Shown: positions 17,740 to 26,009 of the stretch, piece after piece
How positions within the stretch are numbered: the first letter of the stretch is position 1
How the letters are laid out: every line of letters starts with the position of its first letter
NCBI GenBank assembly: GCA_044358015.1
Contig: JBIKOO010000006.1
Span: 1-64,000, forward strand
DNA from: Casp-actino8 sp044358015
Lineage (GTDB): Bacteria; Actinomycetota; Acidimicrobiia; Acidimicrobiales; Ilumatobacteraceae
DNA: 64,000 bases
Reading direction: 5' to 3'
Translations under genes and position numbers: made by a program
Notes under the pieces: generated by a model
Told to the model about the DNA's origin: nothing
The model's database searches: none
What the model saw: only the letters and a program-made list of their open reading frames with translations

Positions 17740-18350
17740 ACACAGAAGATGCCAATGAATCAACAGGTCGTGGTGGCCGAGGTGGCGCGAACGGCGTCAG
17801 CGTTTCAACCACACTGAGTGTGATTGTCGCTGCGATTGCCGTCTTGCTCGGTTTCTTAATTTTGCGTGATGTCAATCGTGATCGCGATGATGTCAGTGCA
17901 CCTATCACGACTGAAGCAGCAATCGTTGATCCCACCGGAGAATCAAGTGTTGCACCTACCGAAACAACCACGCTTCCACGCAGTGGTTTCAAGGTTTTAG
18001 TTGCCAATGCTTCTGGAGTGACTGGTTCGGCTGGACAGATGTCGACTGCACTGCAGTCAGAACAATTCATTGTTTCGCAACCCATCAACGCTGATGTCAC
18101 GTACGGTAAGCAAAGCGTCACGGTTGTTTTCTATGTGCCCGGATATGAAGCAGGCGCAACAGCTGTCGCCGAAATTTTGGGCGGCATACAAATTCAGCCT
18201 GTTGCAACACCAGCACCAGTTGAAGGTGGTTCACTTGGCGAAGCACAAGTCTTAGTCATGCTGGGGACCGACCTCGCTGGCAAGTTGTTGCCAGGTGCAT
18301 TACCCGCAGCTCCGGTTGACACCACGACAACAACTGTCGCCCCCGCCTGA
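17736..18350 (+). CDS. LytR_C-domain envelope protein
   Basis: A 204-residue single-pass membrane protein. A Gly-rich cytoplasmic start is followed by one transmembrane helix (residues about 28-47), a Thr-rich linker, and a LytR C-terminal domain (about 85-145) with FKVLVANASGVTGSAGQMS and VVFYVPGYEAGATAVAEIL. This domain is attached to, or partners with, enzymes that ligate polymers to the cell wall; the catalytic LytR-CpsA-Psr part is absent. A Pro/Thr-rich tail ends the protein. It overlaps the DUF3263 gene by four bases and converges on the glycerate kinase gene one base away. Confidence 0.82.
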   Translation: MNTEDANESTGRGGRGGANGVSVSTTLSVIVAAIAVLLGFLILRDVNRDRDDVSAPITTEAAIVDPTGESSVAPTETTTLPRSGFKVLVANASGVTGSAGQMSTALQSEQFIVSQPINADVTYGKQSVTVVFYVPGYEAGATAVAEILGGIQIQPVATPAPVEGGSLGEAQVLVMLGTDLAGKLLPGALPAAPVDTTTTTVAPA

Positions 18351-18351
18351 T

Positions 18352-19392
18352 TTATTGCGGAGAGATTTGCCGTAGTAATTCAAGTGCTGCGTGCTCAATG
18401 CACCACAGTGGTTCATTCATTGCTTTGTCGTGACCATACATTTCAGTCAACGAAATTAAGGGTTTAGGTCGCACGACTTCTGCATCAAGTTCGGCATCAA
18501 ATTCGTACATGCCGACAATGGCTGCGACTGGCGTTTTGAAATGTTGACAGTTGTCAATGACGCCACCGACAACTTTCCCGTCGTAACTGGTGTGATCAAG
18601 TTGGCCTTCACCAGTGATCACAAGATCAGCGTTCTTGATGCGATCGCTCAGATTTAATTCATCGGCAACCATGTCAAAACCCGGAATCAATTTGCCACCG
18701 AGTGCAACGAGTCCACCAGCTAATCCTCCGGCTGCACCGCCGCCTTCAATGAGTGAAACATCAACACCGCAGTTTTCGAGATACATCTGCACCAAACGTT
18801 CGAGACGTCCGGTGAGTAGTCGTACTTGACTTGGTGTTGCACCTTTTTGTGGGCCGAAAACTTTTGCTGCATCAACAAAACGCGTCGTCACATCACAGGC
18901 AACTAAAAACTCAACTGCCTTCAGTCGAGCTGGTGCATGAATCGCGCGCACTGCTCCAAGGCCACCATCGGTCGTTGCTGAACCACCTAGACAAACAATG
19001 ATGCGTTCGGCGCCGAGATCGAGCGCCTTGTCAATCAGTTCGCCAGTTCCGGTTGTAGAAGCCGAGACCGCATCATTTTTTGTTGGGCCACCGACGAGCG
19101 AGAGGCCAGAGGCGCGAGCCATTTCAATGACTGCGGTGCCGTTGTGAAAGCGCCACTGTGTTTTCACTGGATCGCCAAGTGGGCCGGTCACTATTGATTC
19201 ACGATTTGGTCCACCCAAAATGTCGAGGGTTCCTTCGCCACCATCGGCCAGTGCCAGTTCGTCGCAGTCGTGCCCGAGCTCCCAACAGGCGTGTCCGATC
19301 GCTTTGGCGACATCAGCGGCGGAAGCAGTTCCTTTGAATTTGTCAACTGCAGCCAAAACACGCACGGAGTCAGTCTTGCGCTTGGTTGCCAA
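18352..19392 (-). CDS. glxK: Glycerate kinase
   Basis: A 346-residue kinase of the GlxK/GarK type (glycerate 2-kinase), which feeds glycerate into central metabolism. Family features: DKFKGTASAADVAKAIG near the N-terminus, LADGGEGTLDIL with the catalytic acidic residues near residue 45, GGSATTDGGLGAVRA near residue 140, GGGAAGGLAGGL near residue 218 and DLVITGEGQLDHTSYDGK near residue 255. The frame opens with TTG at 19392. It is divergent from the MoaD-like gene with 52 bases between starts. Confidence 0.92.
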   Translation of the reverse strand: MATKRKTDSVRVLAAVDKFKGTASAADVAKAIGHACWELGHDCDELALADGGEGTLDILGGPNRESIVTGPLGDPVKTQWRFHNGTAVIEMARASGLSLVGGPTKNDAVSASTTGTGELIDKALDLGAERIIVCLGGSATTDGGLGAVRAIHAPARLKAVEFLVACDVTTRFVDAAKVFGPQKGATPSQVRLLTGRLERLVQMYLENCGVDVSLIEGGGAAGGLAGGLVALGGKLIPGFDMVADELNLSDRIKNADLVITGEGQLDHTSYDGKVVGGVIDNCQHFKTPVAAIVGMYEFDAELDAEVVRPKPLISLTEMYGHDKAMNEPLWCIEHAALELLRQISPQ

Positions 19393-19444
19393 GATGCAGG
19401 AATTTTAGTTGGGATATTCCTGACCGAGTAGGTAGGGTTTTGGT

Positions 19445-19720
19445 ATGTCCGTGACCGTTCGCATTCCGACAACCCTTCGTCCACTCTCGGGTGGAAACTC
19501 CACCGTGTCTGTTGAGGGTGTGACCCTGGGCGAAGTGTTGGCCAATCTCGAGTCAGCGCACCCCGGATTTAAGGATCGTTTGTTTGACGACAATGGCGGT
19601 TTGCGCCGCTTCGTGAACTTGTTTGTCGCTGATGACGATGTGCGTTACTTGCAGGGTCTGGAGACTCCGGTGCCGGCGGGCGAAACTGTGAGCATCATTC
19701 CTGCTGTCGCTGGCGGCTGA
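19445..19720 (+). CDS. MoaD/ThiS-family ubiquitin-like sulfur carrier
   Basis: A 91-residue beta-grasp protein ending in Gly-Gly (IIPAVAGG), the thiocarboxylate-bearing tail of sulfur carriers. The start MSVTVRIPTTLRPLSGG and the LEVNGxTVGE-like stretch VSVEGVTLGEVLANLE match the actinobacterial MoaD/ThiS group that includes CysO, used in cysteine synthesis, and the molybdopterin synthase small subunit. No moaE, thiG, cysM or mec gene is adjacent, so the pathway is open. The TAGGGT hexamer six bases before the ATG supports a leaderless start. Confidence 0.85.
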   Translation: MSVTVRIPTTLRPLSGGNSTVSVEGVTLGEVLANLESAHPGFKDRLFDDNGGLRRFVNLFVADDDVRYLQGLETPVPAGETVSIIPAVAGG

Positions 19721-19728
19721 TCAGAAAC

Positions 19729-21201
19729 TTAGGCTGCTGAAGACAACAGTTCTAAGAATTCACGTCGACGCTTAGGTCCGAGTGGGACTTCAGCAGGTCG
19801 ATTTTCGCGATCTTGCCAAATGGCGAACACGCGATTCATAACTTCGGGATTGTTCATCATTGCATCAGGTGCAGTGAGCAAATTGAGATTGCGCATGAAT
19901 GCACGCAAGACCACTGGGTCGTAACGCAACGCTGGCAACAATCCTTCGCGCAAAACTGAACGCATAAATGTTTTTGGATCGGCAGTGTCAACATCGGGGT
20001 CATCGCCCTTCAACAACGACGATGACACGCGACGTGCTTCGGCATCTTGTTGAACGCCTGATAAATACCACGGGACAATGTCGCGTTGAAGAGCAGCGTC
20101 GTATTCGGTGGCGAGAGTCAAAAGGTCATCAGCATGATCGTTGATGGCTAGGGCCATGAGATGAGCGCCCCAATAACCAATCGAACAACCGCGTCCATAT
20201 AACGGGTTCGTGCACAACACCGCATCACCAACAGGCAACATGCCAAGCACAAGTGGCTTTCCGTCGACGACGTAATGGCGTTGACGATTTAACAAACCAG
20301 CCATCACAAAGACCTCATCTACTAATGGCGTGGCGCGTCCATCAAGGTATGGAGCCGTTGCGCCTAATTTGCGCGCGGCTTCATCAAATGTTGCGGGATC
20401 AGAAAGTTTGGTACGAAGTTCAGCATCATCAGTTGGCGCGGCCAGGGTGATTGAGAACGTGTTGTTGTCGCCCACAAAAACGCCGTACTTGATATACCCA
20501 AGATCGCCCCCGATAGGGCCATTTCGCGGGGGATAGGTCTGACCAGGATTCAGTCGATAAAACCGCGACGTGTAGATAATGCCGGTGTCTTCAACTTCTT
20601 CTTGAACGGGACCGACACCGATGTCATTAAGCCAATCGGGCAAAGCTGAACGACGACCACCAGCAACGACGACAAGGTCGGCGGTGAGTTGCGAACCATC
20701 TTCAAGGGTGACACCAGTAATTCTCTTCAATCTGGTGACGGCATCAACTTCGTGAACGAGACCGTTAACTCCGACTCCGGTTTTGAAAGTGACGCGACCA
20801 TCGTCAAGCACAACTCGACGTAGCACCCACTCAAAAGTGGTGCGGCGACACGTGAGCATGTTGAGTTCGGCGTCTTCGGGTTCGGGAACAAAGCCCGCCA
20901 TCGTGGCTGGCAGATCTTCGCCAAATTTGATTTCGGTGGCGCCGGCTTCGAACAACTTGTCGAGTACGTCGGGTTCGTTGGCCTTGAGCAGCGACACCAG
21001 ACGAGCCAAGAATGCGTGGCTGTGGCGAACCTGGGGGGCACCTCGACGGTCCCATTCGAAGGCCTCGTCAGCATTTTCGGGCATGGGCGTGTCGTCACGT
21101 TCAAGAACAGTGATGTGGTGGCCGGCTCGGCTGAGTTTGAGGGCTGTGGATAAGCCCGAGATTCCTCCGCCAACGACGATGATGTCCAGGTTCGTGGTCA
21201 T
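19729..21201 (-). CDS. FAD-dependent oxidoreductase, geranylgeranyl-reductase-like
   Basis: A 490-residue flavoprotein. The FAD-binding Rossmann motif IIVVGGGISGLSTALKLSRAG is at residues 6-26 and GDAVLCTNPLYGRGCSIG near residue 320 is the second FAD-contact motif; LVVVAGGRRSALP lies between. The pattern is that of p-hydroxybenzoate hydroxylase / geranylgeranyl reductase-type monooxygenases and reductases; the substrate is unknown. A hydrophobic-poor C-terminal helical part follows. The ATG at 21201 is chosen over the longer frame because the AGGGTA at 21208-21213 (TACCCT on this strand) lies six bases ahead, a leaderless promoter geometry. Confidence 0.82.
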   Translation of the reverse strand: MTTNLDIIVVGGGISGLSTALKLSRAGHHITVLERDDTPMPENADEAFEWDRRGAPQVRHSHAFLARLVSLLKANEPDVLDKLFEAGATEIKFGEDLPATMAGFVPEPEDAELNMLTCRRTTFEWVLRRVVLDDGRVTFKTGVGVNGLVHEVDAVTRLKRITGVTLEDGSQLTADLVVVAGGRRSALPDWLNDIGVGPVQEEVEDTGIIYTSRFYRLNPGQTYPPRNGPIGGDLGYIKYGVFVGDNNTFSITLAAPTDDAELRTKLSDPATFDEAARKLGATAPYLDGRATPLVDEVFVMAGLLNRQRHYVVDGKPLVLGMLPVGDAVLCTNPLYGRGCSIGYWGAHLMALAINDHADDLLTLATEYDAALQRDIVPWYLSGVQQDAEARRVSSSLLKGDDPDVDTADPKTFMRSVLREGLLPALRYDPVVLRAFMRNLNLLTAPDAMMNNPEVMNRVFAIWQDRENRPAEVPLGPKRRREFLELLSSAA

Positions 21202-21295
21202 ACGGCAAGGGTAGGCGGTGCGACGCAGAATTGTCTGATTTGGCGACAAGAACCACCTCGAGCCCGGGTGAAACCCCGCTTCGCTAGTTGTCGCC

Positions 21296-21322
21296 TTAGC
21301 ACTCCCGCCTCTAGAGTGCTAA
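21296..21322. promoter_or_regulatory. CIRCE operator (HrcA site) for groEL
   Basis: A perfect inverted repeat TTAGCACTC-N9-GAGTGCTAA, the CIRCE element bound by the heat-shock repressor HrcA. It lies 99 bases before the groEL ATG, so groEL is expected to be induced when HrcA is titrated by unfolded protein. All eighteen arm bases match the consensus. Confidence 0.96.
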
Positions 21323-21421
21323 CTGCTGTTCACGGCTGAGTTTGCTCCCGTGAACAGCGCATAACACTCCATCGATAGTCCGTCGATCGTTCGATCGACA
21401 TCCCAACGAAAGTGACAACAA

Positions 21422-23047
21422 ATGTCGAAAATTATTGCATTTGACGAGAAGGCTCGCCGTGGCCTCGAAGCCGGTATGAACAAACTGGCTGACGCCGTTC
21501 GCGTCACGCTCGGACCGAAGGGTCGCAACGTCGTTCTCGACAAGAAGTGGGGCGCTCCCACGATCACCAACGACGGTGTCTCCATCGCTAAAGAAATCGA
21601 TCTCGAAGATCCATACGAAAAGATCGGTGCTGAACTGGTCAAAGAAGTCGCCAAAAAGACCGACGATGTCGCCGGTGACGGAACAACCACCGCAACTGTG
21701 TTGGCCTGGGCCATGGTGCGCGAAGGTTTGCGCAACGTTGCTGCTGGCGCCAACCCGATGAGCCTCAAGAAGGGCATCGAGGCTGCTGTTGTTGCTGCTG
21801 TTGGCTCCATCAAAGAACTCTCGAAGGTTGTTGACAGCAAAGAGCAGATCGCTCAAGTTGCTTCAATCTCGGCCGCCGACGTTGAAATCGGCACCATGAT
21901 TTCTGATGCCATCGACAAGGTCGGCAAAGACGGTGTCATCACCGTCGAAGAAAGCCAGACCTTCGGCATGGAGATGGATCTCGTTGAAGGTATGCGCTTC
22001 GACAAGGGTTACATCTCGCCGTATTTCGTGACCGACCCCGAGCGTATGGAAGCGGTTCTTGAAGATCCGTACGTGTTGCTCGTGTCGTCAAAGATCTCGA
22101 CCGTGCGCGACATGTTGCCGATTCTCGAAAAGGTCATGCAGAGCGGACGTCCTTTGGTGATCATCGCCGAAGATGTCGACGGCGAAGCATTGGCAACTTT
22201 GGTTGTCAACAAGATTCGTGGAACCTTTAAGTCAGTTGCTGTGAAGGCTCCTGGCTTTGGTGAGCGACGCAAGGCCATGTTGCAAGACATCGCCATCCTC
22301 ACTGGTGGTCAGGTCATCAGCGAAGAAGTTGGTCTCAAGCTCGAAACCGCAACCCTCGATCTCTTGGGTAAGGCCAAGAAGATGATCATCACCAAGGACG
22401 AGACCACCTTGGTCGAAGGCGCCGGCGATGACGACGACATCAAGGGTCGCATCAACCAGATCAAGGCCGAAATCGAAAACACCGATTCCGATTACGACCG
22501 AGAGAAGTTGCAAGAGCGTCTCGCCAAGTTGTCAGGTGGCGTTGCAGTGCTCAAGGTTGGCGCTGCTACCGAAGTTGAACTCAAGGAAAAGAAGCACCGT
22601 ATTGAAGATGCAGTGAGCACCACCAAGGCTGCAATCGAAGAAGGCGTTGTGCCTGGTGGCGGAGTTGCCTTGTTGCGTTCACAGGCTGCTGTGTTGGCTG
22701 CTGCTGCGTTGCTCACTGGTGACGAAGCAACTGGCGCCCGTTTGGTCGCTAAGGCGCTTGAAGCACCGTTGAAGCAGATCGCTGAAAACGCTGGTATGGA
22801 AGGCGGAGTTGTCGTTGAAAAAGTGCGTAACCTCACCGGTTCAAACGGACTCAACGCAGCCACTGGCGAATACGTTGACCTCGTACAGCTCGGTGTGATC
22901 GACGCTGCCAAGGTGACTCGTTCGGCTTTGCAGAACGCAGCATCAATCGCTGCGTTGTTCTTGACCACCGAGTGCGTCATTGCCGACAAGCCCGAATCAG
23001 AAGACCACTCTGGCCATGGCCACGGTGGCGGCATGGAAGATTTCTAA
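21422..23047 (+). CDS. groEL: 60 kDa chaperonin GroEL
   Basis: A 541-residue chaperonin subunit that folds proteins inside a 14-mer ring. Recognisable parts are TLGPKGRNVVLDKKWGAP (residues about 29-46), the ATP-binding DVAGDGTTTATVLAWAMV (about 85-102) and GVVPGGGVALLR near residue 405. The C-terminal tail, HSGHGHGGGMEDF, mixes His with the Gly-Gly-Met of classical GroEL. No groES is beside it; the gene is monocistronic behind a CIRCE element and ends 32 bases before a strong hairpin. Having groEL alone is common for the second chaperonin locus in actinobacteria. Confidence 0.97.
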   Translation: MSKIIAFDEKARRGLEAGMNKLADAVRVTLGPKGRNVVLDKKWGAPTITNDGVSIAKEIDLEDPYEKIGAELVKEVAKKTDDVAGDGTTTATVLAWAMVREGLRNVAAGANPMSLKKGIEAAVVAAVGSIKELSKVVDSKEQIAQVASISAADVEIGTMISDAIDKVGKDGVITVEESQTFGMEMDLVEGMRFDKGYISPYFVTDPERMEAVLEDPYVLLVSSKISTVRDMLPILEKVMQSGRPLVIIAEDVDGEALATLVVNKIRGTFKSVAVKAPGFGERRKAMLQDIAILTGGQVISEEVGLKLETATLDLLGKAKKMIITKDETTLVEGAGDDDDIKGRINQIKAEIENTDSDYDREKLQERLAKLSGGVAVLKVGAATEVELKEKKHRIEDAVSTTKAAIEEGVVPGGGVALLRSQAAVLAAAALLTGDEATGARLVAKALEAPLKQIAENAGMEGGVVVEKVRNLTGSNGLNAATGEYVDLVQLGVIDAAKVTRSALQNAASIAALFLTTECVIADKPESEDHSGHGHGGGMEDF

Positions 23048-23069
23048 TCTGTCCAGTTCGTCAAAAGAA

Positions 23070-23969
23070 GTGATTGCGCAGAACCCCGAGGCAACTCGGG
23101 GTTCTGTTGCATTAGTGACCTGTCGCGAAGCCCTGGGTATCGACTACGACATGCCGCTCCTGCTCGAGGCTGTTCGGGCTACGGGCATTGCAGTTGATGA
23201 AGTGTCTTGGGACGATGAATCAATTGATTGGTCAACATACGACCAAGTAGTGATCCGTAGCACATGGGATTACCACCGTCGTTATGACGAATTTATGCAG
23301 TGGGTTCGCACAGTTGGTGCGGTCAGCAAGATCAGTAATTCGCTTGATGTCATCACGTGGAATACCGACAAGCATTATTTGGCTGAAGTTGCAGCAATGG
23401 GTTTACCTGTCGTGCCGACAGTGTTTATCGAACCTGGTCAAGCAGACTGGCTCGAAGATGTGCGCGGGTTGCTCACACAGGGCGACGTGGTTGTGAAGCC
23501 GGCAATCAGCGCCGGCAGCAATGACACCGAACGACACAGCAACATTGATGTTGCACAAAAACACATCACTGAATTGCTTTCGGCACAGCGATCAGTCATG
23601 TTGCAGCCGTATCTGGCTGATGTGGATGTGCATTCAGAAACCGGTTTGGTTTTTATTGATGGCAAGTTCTCGCATGCGTTTGCCAAGGGCGCATTGCTGG
23701 CACAAGAGAAAAACATGTCGGGCGGTTTGTACGCCGAAGAAGAAATCGGTGTACGACAACCCACTGCCGAGCAACTGTTGATTGGTGAGCGAGCTGTGAA
23801 GTGGTTGACATCACGGTTCGGAAAGTTGCTCTACGCGCGAGTTGATCTATTGCCGACGGCGCGAGGTCCGGTGATCATTGAGATTGAACTCACTGAACCG
23901 TCGTTGTATTTGTTGTTACACCCAGGCGCGGCAGCTGAATTAGCAAATGCCTTAATCACTTATTCGTGA
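23070..23969 (+). CDS. ATP-grasp-fold protein
   Basis: A 299-residue protein from the GTG at 23070; the longer frame would run back into groEL, and the only other start is the GTG at 23115, which would cut the first strand (SVALVTCREALG). The fold is ATP-grasp: WDDESIDWSTYDQVVIRSTW, the Lys of GDVVVKPAISAGSND near residue 165, LQPYLADVD near residue 205 and the metal-binding IEIELTEPSLYL near residue 275. Relatives are annotated as glutathione-synthetase-like or unspecified ATP-grasp ligases; the substrates cannot be named. The groEL terminator hairpin lies within its first codons. Confidence 0.75.
   Translation: MIAQNPEATRGSVALVTCREALGIDYDMPLLLEAVRATGIAVDEVSWDDESIDWSTYDQVVIRSTWDYHRRYDEFMQWVRTVGAVSKISNSLDVITWNTDKHYLAEVAAMGLPVVPTVFIEPGQADWLEDVRGLLTQGDVVVKPAISAGSNDTERHSNIDVAQKHITELLSAQRSVMLQPYLADVDVHSETGLVFIDGKFSHAFAKGALLAQEKNMSGGLYAEEEIGVRQPTAEQLLIGERAVKWLTSRFGKLLYARVDLLPTARGPVIIEIELTEPSLYLLLHPGAAAELANALITYS
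23079..23106 (+). terminator. Strong hairpin after groEL
   Basis: CAGAACCCCGAG pairs perfectly with CTCGGGGTTCTG around a GCAA tetraloop. It starts 32 bases after the groEL stop and is the likely terminator, though only TTGCATTA and not a T-run follows. It overlaps the start region of the next gene. Confidence 0.65.
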
Positions 23970-25127
23970 CTATTGATCAAATGTCGCGGTGCCAGCAACT
24001 TCAAGAATCATTGACGTTCCGTTAAATGACATCAGGATCGGTTGACTCATTGTCCCGGTGTTTGAGTCGTAGATGTTGATCAAAATGAGATCACCAAAAA
24101 TTTCAATCGACTCAATCGTTGAGTACAAACCCTGAGGCAGACGTATTTCGGCGACACGGGTCGCGCTGGTTCGATCAAGGACAACTAAGAGATCCGCTTC
24201 GACCCAGGCAAGTCGCTGACCACTTGGATCCACGGTGAATCGACTTGGGCAAACCGAGCAATCACTATACGAGTCGGCAAGACCTAAGTCATTGGGAATG
24301 GTGGTACCGCCGTCAAGGTGGAGGAAAAACGGGCCGGTGTCGGCTTCGGCTGAAAATTGCCCGACAATGATGTTGCTACCGAATGTCAGTCGAGATGTAC
24401 CACTTTCCCAACCTCCGACTATTCCAAAAGATGTAGTGAGGCCAGTATTCAAGCTCATGGCGAAAAGCTCTTCTTTCGAGTCCTCCATGCCGAAACCACT
24501 GCTGACTGAGTACAAAACGAACCAGTCGCCTGCCGCCCCCTCAGAATAAACATCGTGTAAGCGCAACCATTCAATTGCCGGATCCACAACACTTTTGACC
24601 ACCGTGGTAGTTGCGCCCACTCGGTAAATGTTCGTATCGGCCTGTTGCCCATAACCAACTGAAGAGTGTTGCGCGATGTACGAACCATCGGGCAGTCGGA
24701 ACGCAGTCGCCCATGAGTTGCTATCAAATCGTGTTGTGATTCCGCCAGCGAAATGGCTGATGCCCTGGCTACCTGCAATGGTGATCGGTTGTGCGACGTA
24801 TTTAAACTCGACTGCAGTGGTCGTGGTCGAAGTGGTTGTCGTTTCTTCGACTGTGGTCGGAATCAAAGTGGTCGCGATTGAAGCTGGCAATGTTGTTGAC
24901 GAAGCCACCGACGTTGATGATGAAGTTGATGTCGTTGTAATGGCTGTGCTTGTGTCATTTCCACCCAACGAGAGTGTCAGAATCAAGCCCACGATCAGCA
25001 TGACGACAAAGGCACTTGCGCCGATGACGACGAGTTGACGGGTCGGCGTGCCTGATGGCGGTGGAGTCACTGGTATAGCGGTGGTCTGGGCCCACAGATC
25101 ATCGGACTCGATGCCGTCGTTGCTCAT
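23970..25127 (-). CDS. Membrane-anchored extracellular protein of unknown function
   Basis: A 385-residue protein I do not recognise. A short cytoplasmic part is followed by one transmembrane helix (residues about 32-53, ASAFVVMLIVGLILTLSLGG), a Ser/Thr-rich linker (about 55-105) and a beta-rich extracellular domain of about 270 residues with recurring strand-turn patterns, perhaps a beta-propeller (for example RLAWVEADLLVVLDRTSATR). No catalytic motif is visible. The start has TACGGT seven bases upstream, overlapping the fdhD promoter on the other strand. Confidence 0.7.
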   Translation of the reverse strand: MSNDGIESDDLWAQTTAIPVTPPPSGTPTRQLVVIGASAFVVMLIVGLILTLSLGGNDTSTAITTTSTSSSTSVASSTTLPASIATTLIPTTVEETTTTSTTTTAVEFKYVAQPITIAGSQGISHFAGGITTRFDSNSWATAFRLPDGSYIAQHSSVGYGQQADTNIYRVGATTTVVKSVVDPAIEWLRLHDVYSEGAAGDWFVLYSVSSGFGMEDSKEELFAMSLNTGLTTSFGIVGGWESGTSRLTFGSNIIVGQFSAEADTGPFFLHLDGGTTIPNDLGLADSYSDCSVCPSRFTVDPSGQRLAWVEADLLVVLDRTSATRVAEIRLPQGLYSTIESIEIFGDLILINIYDSNTGTMSQPILMSFNGTSMILEVAGTATFDQ

Positions 25128-25134
25128 ACCGTTG

Positions 25135-25144
25135 ACCGTAGCCT
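25135..25144. promoter_or_regulatory. Back-to-back -10 elements of a divergent promoter
   Basis: The ten bases ACCGTAGCCT hold a -10 hexamer on each strand that share one TA step: TACGGT reading left, seven bases before the ATG at 25127, and TAGCCT reading right, eight bases before the fdhD ATG at 25153. Only 25 bases separate the start codons, so both promoters must lie here. Assignment is by consensus and spacing only. Confidence 0.5.
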
Positions 25145-25152
25145 TTCAAGTA

Positions 25153-25947
25153 ATGACTCGTAAACGCACCGACAAACTTTTGGTCGTCAAGATCGATTCT
25201 GAGTCGTCGCGTCGCGTGCCAGACGACTTAGTCGTTGAAGAGCCGATGTCAATTCGCCTTGACGGTCATTTAGTCGCTACGACGATGCGTACCCCTGGGC
25301 ACGATTACGAATTGGCGGTCGGGTTCTGCTTTAACGAGGGTTTATTGGCCGGTTCTCCGGTCCAGGGCGTGCGTTACTGCGCCGATGGTTCAGCTGTCGA
25401 GAGCAATTTCAATGTGGTGACCGTTGAGACCGGCGGTCGTGCGCCAGTGCCGACTCCGCGGCTGGGGACGACGACATCTAGTTGCGGAGTCTGTGGCACT
25501 GAATCGATTGATGTATTGGCTGAGCGATTGTCGCCATTGCCGAGCGATCAATTGGCGACGATTCCTACGTCACTCGTTTTGACGATCGCAGAATTAGTGC
25601 GCCCGAGTCAGATTCTTTTTGAGCAGACGGGAGCGGTGCACGCCGCCGCTGCTTTTAACGTGGTCGGTGACGTGCTCGTGGTCCGCGAAGATGTGGGGCG
25701 CCACAACGCTGTTGACAAGGTGGTCGGGCGACTGTTGTTGGACCATTCATTACCCGCTCAAGGCCTCGGACTTTTTGTTTCCAGCCGTGCCAGTTTTGAG
25801 ATGGTGCAGAAGGCGTGGGCGGCTGGATTCGGTACTTTGGTGTCGGTCGGTGCGCCGACTTTGTTGGCCGTTCAAACAGCAAAAACTGCAGGCATCTCTC
25901 TTTTTGGCTTTGTGAGAGACGGTTCGGCTGTTCGGTACAACCCCTGA
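25153..25947 (+). CDS. fdhD: Formate dehydrogenase sulfur carrier FdhD
   Basis: A 264-residue protein that delivers sulfur to the molybdenum cofactor of formate dehydrogenase, required for its activity. The catalytic Cys pair is in TTSSCGVCGTES near residue 115; MRTPGHDYELAVGFCFNEG near residue 50 and REDVGRHNAVDKVVG near residue 180 are the family signatures. The ATG at 25153 is chosen over the longer open frame that overlaps the divergent gene. No formate dehydrogenase subunit is in the window. With selAB and modABC present, the missing enzyme could be a Sec- and Mo-containing formate dehydrogenase. Confidence 0.95.
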   Translation: MTRKRTDKLLVVKIDSESSRRVPDDLVVEEPMSIRLDGHLVATTMRTPGHDYELAVGFCFNEGLLAGSPVQGVRYCADGSAVESNFNVVTVETGGRAPVPTPRLGTTTSSCGVCGTESIDVLAERLSPLPSDQLATIPTSLVLTIAELVRPSQILFEQTGAVHAAAAFNVVGDVLVVREDVGRHNAVDKVVGRLLLDHSLPAQGLGLFVSSRASFEMVQKAWAAGFGTLVSVGAPTLLAVQTAKTAGISLFGFVRDGSAVRYNP

Positions 25948-26009
25948 GCAAAAAGGCGACATATACAATGGTAATTCAGTCAGAAAATTGCGTAATCAAA
26001 GGCGGAAAT

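Noticed and set aside
19489..19503. Hairpin GGTGGA-AAC-TCCACC
   Set aside because: It is inside the MoaD-like coding region and not at a transcript end or start; probably chance.
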